Origin: JBCBJZ01 sp038522635 | Lineage (GTDB): Bacteria > Pseudomonadota > Alphaproteobacteria > Rhizobiales > Hyphomicrobiaceae | DNA length: 15,964 bases | Direction: 5' to 3' | Assembly: GCA_038522635.1 (NCBI GenBank) | Contig: JBCBJZ010000085.1 | Location: 1 to 15,964 of the forward strand | Shown: positions 14,566 through 15,964 of the stretch, one piece after another | How the letters are laid out: every line of letters begins with the position of its first letter | Position numbering within the stretch: position 1 is the first letter of the stretch | Made by a program: the position numbers and the translations under genes | Notes under the pieces: generated by a model | What the model saw: the letters and a program-made list of their open reading frames with translations, nothing else | Told to the model about the DNA's origin: nothing | The model's database searches: none

Positions 14566-15456
14566 ATGCCTCAATCACATGATCGTGCGGGCACTGAAGG
14601 TGCATCCGTAACGCCCTCAAACAGCTTGCAGAATGGACTGTCAGCGGGCGAGCACGGTGATCTGAAGGCGCGTTACGAGCGCGATGGGTTCATCTACCCT
14701 CTTGACGTCATGAGCGCGCAGGACGCAGCCGGTTATCGCGCGCAGCTCGAGGCGGCGGAAGCGCGCTACGGCGATGAAAAGACGTTCCGCCAAGCGCTGC
14801 GGCGCTATCCCAACTTGGTACTGCCGTTCGTCGATGAGGTGACGCGCTTGCCCGCGGTCACAGACGCGGTCGCCGCCCTGTTGGGGCCGGATCTGCTCGC
14901 GCTTGATGCGCCGTTCTTCATCAAGGAGCCGCGCACGGACGCTTACGTGTCCTGGCATCAGGATCTGCACTACTGGGGTCTGGAGAGCGACGAAGAGGTG
15001 ACCGCATGGATCGCGCTGTCGGCTGCGACGCCGGCCAGCGGTTGCATGCGGTTCGTGGCGGGCTCGCATCGCACGCGGGTGGAGCACCGCGACACCTTCG
15101 CCGCTGACAACCTGCTCACACGCGGCCAGGAAATCGCGGTCGACGTCGATGAAGCGGACGCGAGCGAAGCCGCGTTGCAGCCCGGGCAAATGTCGTTGCA
15201 CCACGGGCGCGTCTTCCACGCGTCACACCCGAACGGATCAGACGAGCGTCGCATCGGTCTGGCGGTGCGCTTCATCCCAACGCGGGCGCGTCAAACGGAA
15301 GGCGCAAACATGGCCGCCATGCTGGTGCGTGGCGAAGATCGCTACGGGCATTTCCGGTCTTGCGAACGCCCGCGCGCGATCATGGACCCGGCCGCGGTCG
15401 CCCACTGGCAGGAGATCGCCGGCGCCCGCAACAAAGTGATGATGGGCAACGGCTGA
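14566..15456 (+). CDS. Phytanoyl-CoA dioxygenase (PhyH) family protein
   Basis: A 296-residue Fe(II)/2-oxoglutarate-dependent oxygenase with the jelly-roll facial triad H131-x-D133 (SWHQDLHYWG) and distal H218 (HHGRVFHASHPN), followed by R228/R229 for 2-oxoglutarate. IKEPRTDAYVSWHQD (119-133) and TPASGCMRFVAGSHR (155-169) are typical of bacterial PhyH members that hydroxylate small molecules or lipids; the substrate here is not determinable. No signal peptide, so cytoplasmic. Two ATGs compete: 14557 abuts the AGAGAGGG purine tract, while 14566 has it about 9 bases upstream and is preferred. The gene is probably a single transcript, controlled from the repeat-rich region before it. It converges on a TauD-family gene, another enzyme of the same cofactor class, and the two may share a pathway. 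Confidence 0.93.
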   Translation: MPQSHDRAGTEGASVTPSNSLQNGLSAGEHGDLKARYERDGFIYPLDVMSAQDAAGYRAQLEAAEARYGDEKTFRQALRRYPNLVLPFVDEVTRLPAVTDAVAALLGPDLLALDAPFFIKEPRTDAYVSWHQDLHYWGLESDEEVTAWIALSAATPASGCMRFVAGSHRTRVEHRDTFAADNLLTRGQEIAVDVDEADASEAALQPGQMSLHHGRVFHASHPNGSDERRIGLAVRFIPTRARQTEGANMAAMLVRGEDRYGHFRSCERPRAIMDPAAVAHWQEIAGARNKVMMGNG

Positions 15457-15494
15457 GCGGTGCGGGGACAGGCTGGCCTGAACGGCTGAACTGA

Positions 15495-15519
15495 CCGGCT
15501 GGCCTGCAGGCCGAGCCGG
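15495..15519. terminator. Hairpin between convergent dioxygenase genes
   Basis: CCGGCTGGCC (15495-15504) pairs with GGCC and AGCCGG (15509-15512, 15514-15519) around a TGCA loop, 10 bp with one bulged G. It lies centrally in the 93-base gap where both genes end. GGCTGGCCTG also occurs a second time at 15471-15480. No T tract is present; a bidirectional terminator is the natural reading. Confidence 0.5.
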
Positions 15520-15549
15520 CCACCGGCGCGGCGCGGCGTTAAGCGCCCG

Positions 15550-15964
15550 CTATTGGAGGCTGAGCGGGACCTCGCCGATGACGGTGGTGCGGTGCATGTA
15601 ACGATCGGCGGTGTAGTCGGTGACCGCATAGTGCAGCGTGCACCGGTTGTCCCAGATGATCGTATCGCCGGCCGCCCAACGGTGGCGGTACTGGTAGTCC
15701 GGCTTGAGCGCATGATCGCGCAGGTAATCGAGCAGGGCGCGGCTCTCTTCATCGCTGAACCCCACGATGTGCGTGATGCTGCCCGGATTGATGAACAAGC
15801 TCGCGGCGCCGGTTTGCGGGTGCACGCGTATCAACGGGTGCTCGGCCCGGTTGGCCCCGTCGAGATCGCCGTCCGCGACGCGCTCATGGCTCCAGCCGCG
15901 CGCCGAGCGCGATGCGAAATCGTGCACAGCACGCAGCGGGCGCAACATCGCTTTCATGCCATCA
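15550..15964 (-). CDS. TauD/TfdA-family dioxygenase, C-terminal part (partial)
   Basis: The last 137 residues of a taurine-dioxygenase-family enzyme (Fe(II)/2-oxoglutarate-dependent); the open frame continues past the window end, so the internal Met near 15957 is not the start. Visible landmarks are HPLIRVHPQTGAASLFIN (TauD 'HPvvrtHPeTGrk.Lfvn'), WDNRCTLHYAVTDY with the distal iron-binding His, and YMHRTTVIGEVP with the 2-oxoglutarate-binding Arg. The proximal HxD lies outside the window. Relatives release sulfite from taurine, cleave 2,4-D or oxidise alkyl sulfates and other acids; the substrate cannot be told from this half. It converges on the PhyH-family gene. The stop is TAG at 15550-15552. 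Confidence 0.93.
   Translation of the reverse strand, partial: DGMKAMLRPLRAVHDFASRSARGWSHERVADGDLDGANRAEHPLIRVHPQTGAASLFINPGSITHIVGFSDEESRALLDYLRDHALKPDYQYRHRWAAGDTIIWDNRCTLHYAVTDYTADRYMHRTTVIGEVPLSLQ

Overview
The window is high-GC DNA (roughly two thirds G+C by eye, locally lower) and almost certainly comes from an alphaproteobacterium. The best evidence is the hisS-hisZ-hisG operon. Its HisRS has the divergent alphaproteobacterial motif 2 (GPGRYRQF rather than the usual PQxGRxRQF), and its HisG is the short form that needs HisZ. The other core proteins (Atm1-type ABC exporter, DUF924 protein, two-domain ChrA) fit the same group. I cannot name a genus.

Layout. Positions 1-170 are the left end of an IS3-family insertion sequence that runs off the window. 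Positions 171-564 hold no convincing gene, only a near-duplicated 24-base unit. Positions 565-2383 are an accessory stretch on the minus strand with a SUKH/SMI1-KNR4-like protein, a pentapeptide-repeat protein and a small HEAT-like alpha-helical protein; the last two are visibly richer in A+T than the rest. A minus-strand short-chain dehydrogenase/reductase (SDR, 2567-3346) lacks the normal Tyr-x3-Lys catalytic pair. Diverging from it is a plus-strand chromate-resistance pair, a rhodanese-ChrB fusion followed 3 bases later by chrA, and then a DUF924 protein. After a 309-base gap with possible regulatory repeats comes an Atm1-type ABC exporter (6939-8909).

The histidine block (9201-12684) encodes HisRS and the HisZ and HisG subunits of ATP phosphoribosyltransferase. 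hisZ and hisG overlap by ATGA, so the cell couples making histidine with charging tRNA-His. It ends at a perfect 12-base-arm inverted repeat, facing a minus-strand secreted NodB-like polysaccharide deacetylase (12851-14329) with a changed metal-binding motif and a very basic tail. The 236-base gap upstream of the deacetylase is shared with a divergent PhyH-family Fe(II)/2-oxoglutarate dioxygenase gene, and carries two interleaved inverted repeats, the most eye-catching non-coding structure here. Converging on the PhyH gene is the C-terminal half of a TauD/TfdA-family dioxygenase, cut by the window end.

I found no CRISPR array, rRNA, tRNA or obvious novel multigene defence or biosynthetic system. 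Most of the window is ordinary chromosome. The second-look items are the interleaved repeats at 14462-14513, the altered active sites of the SDR and the deacetylase, and the low-GC accessory stretch beside the IS.
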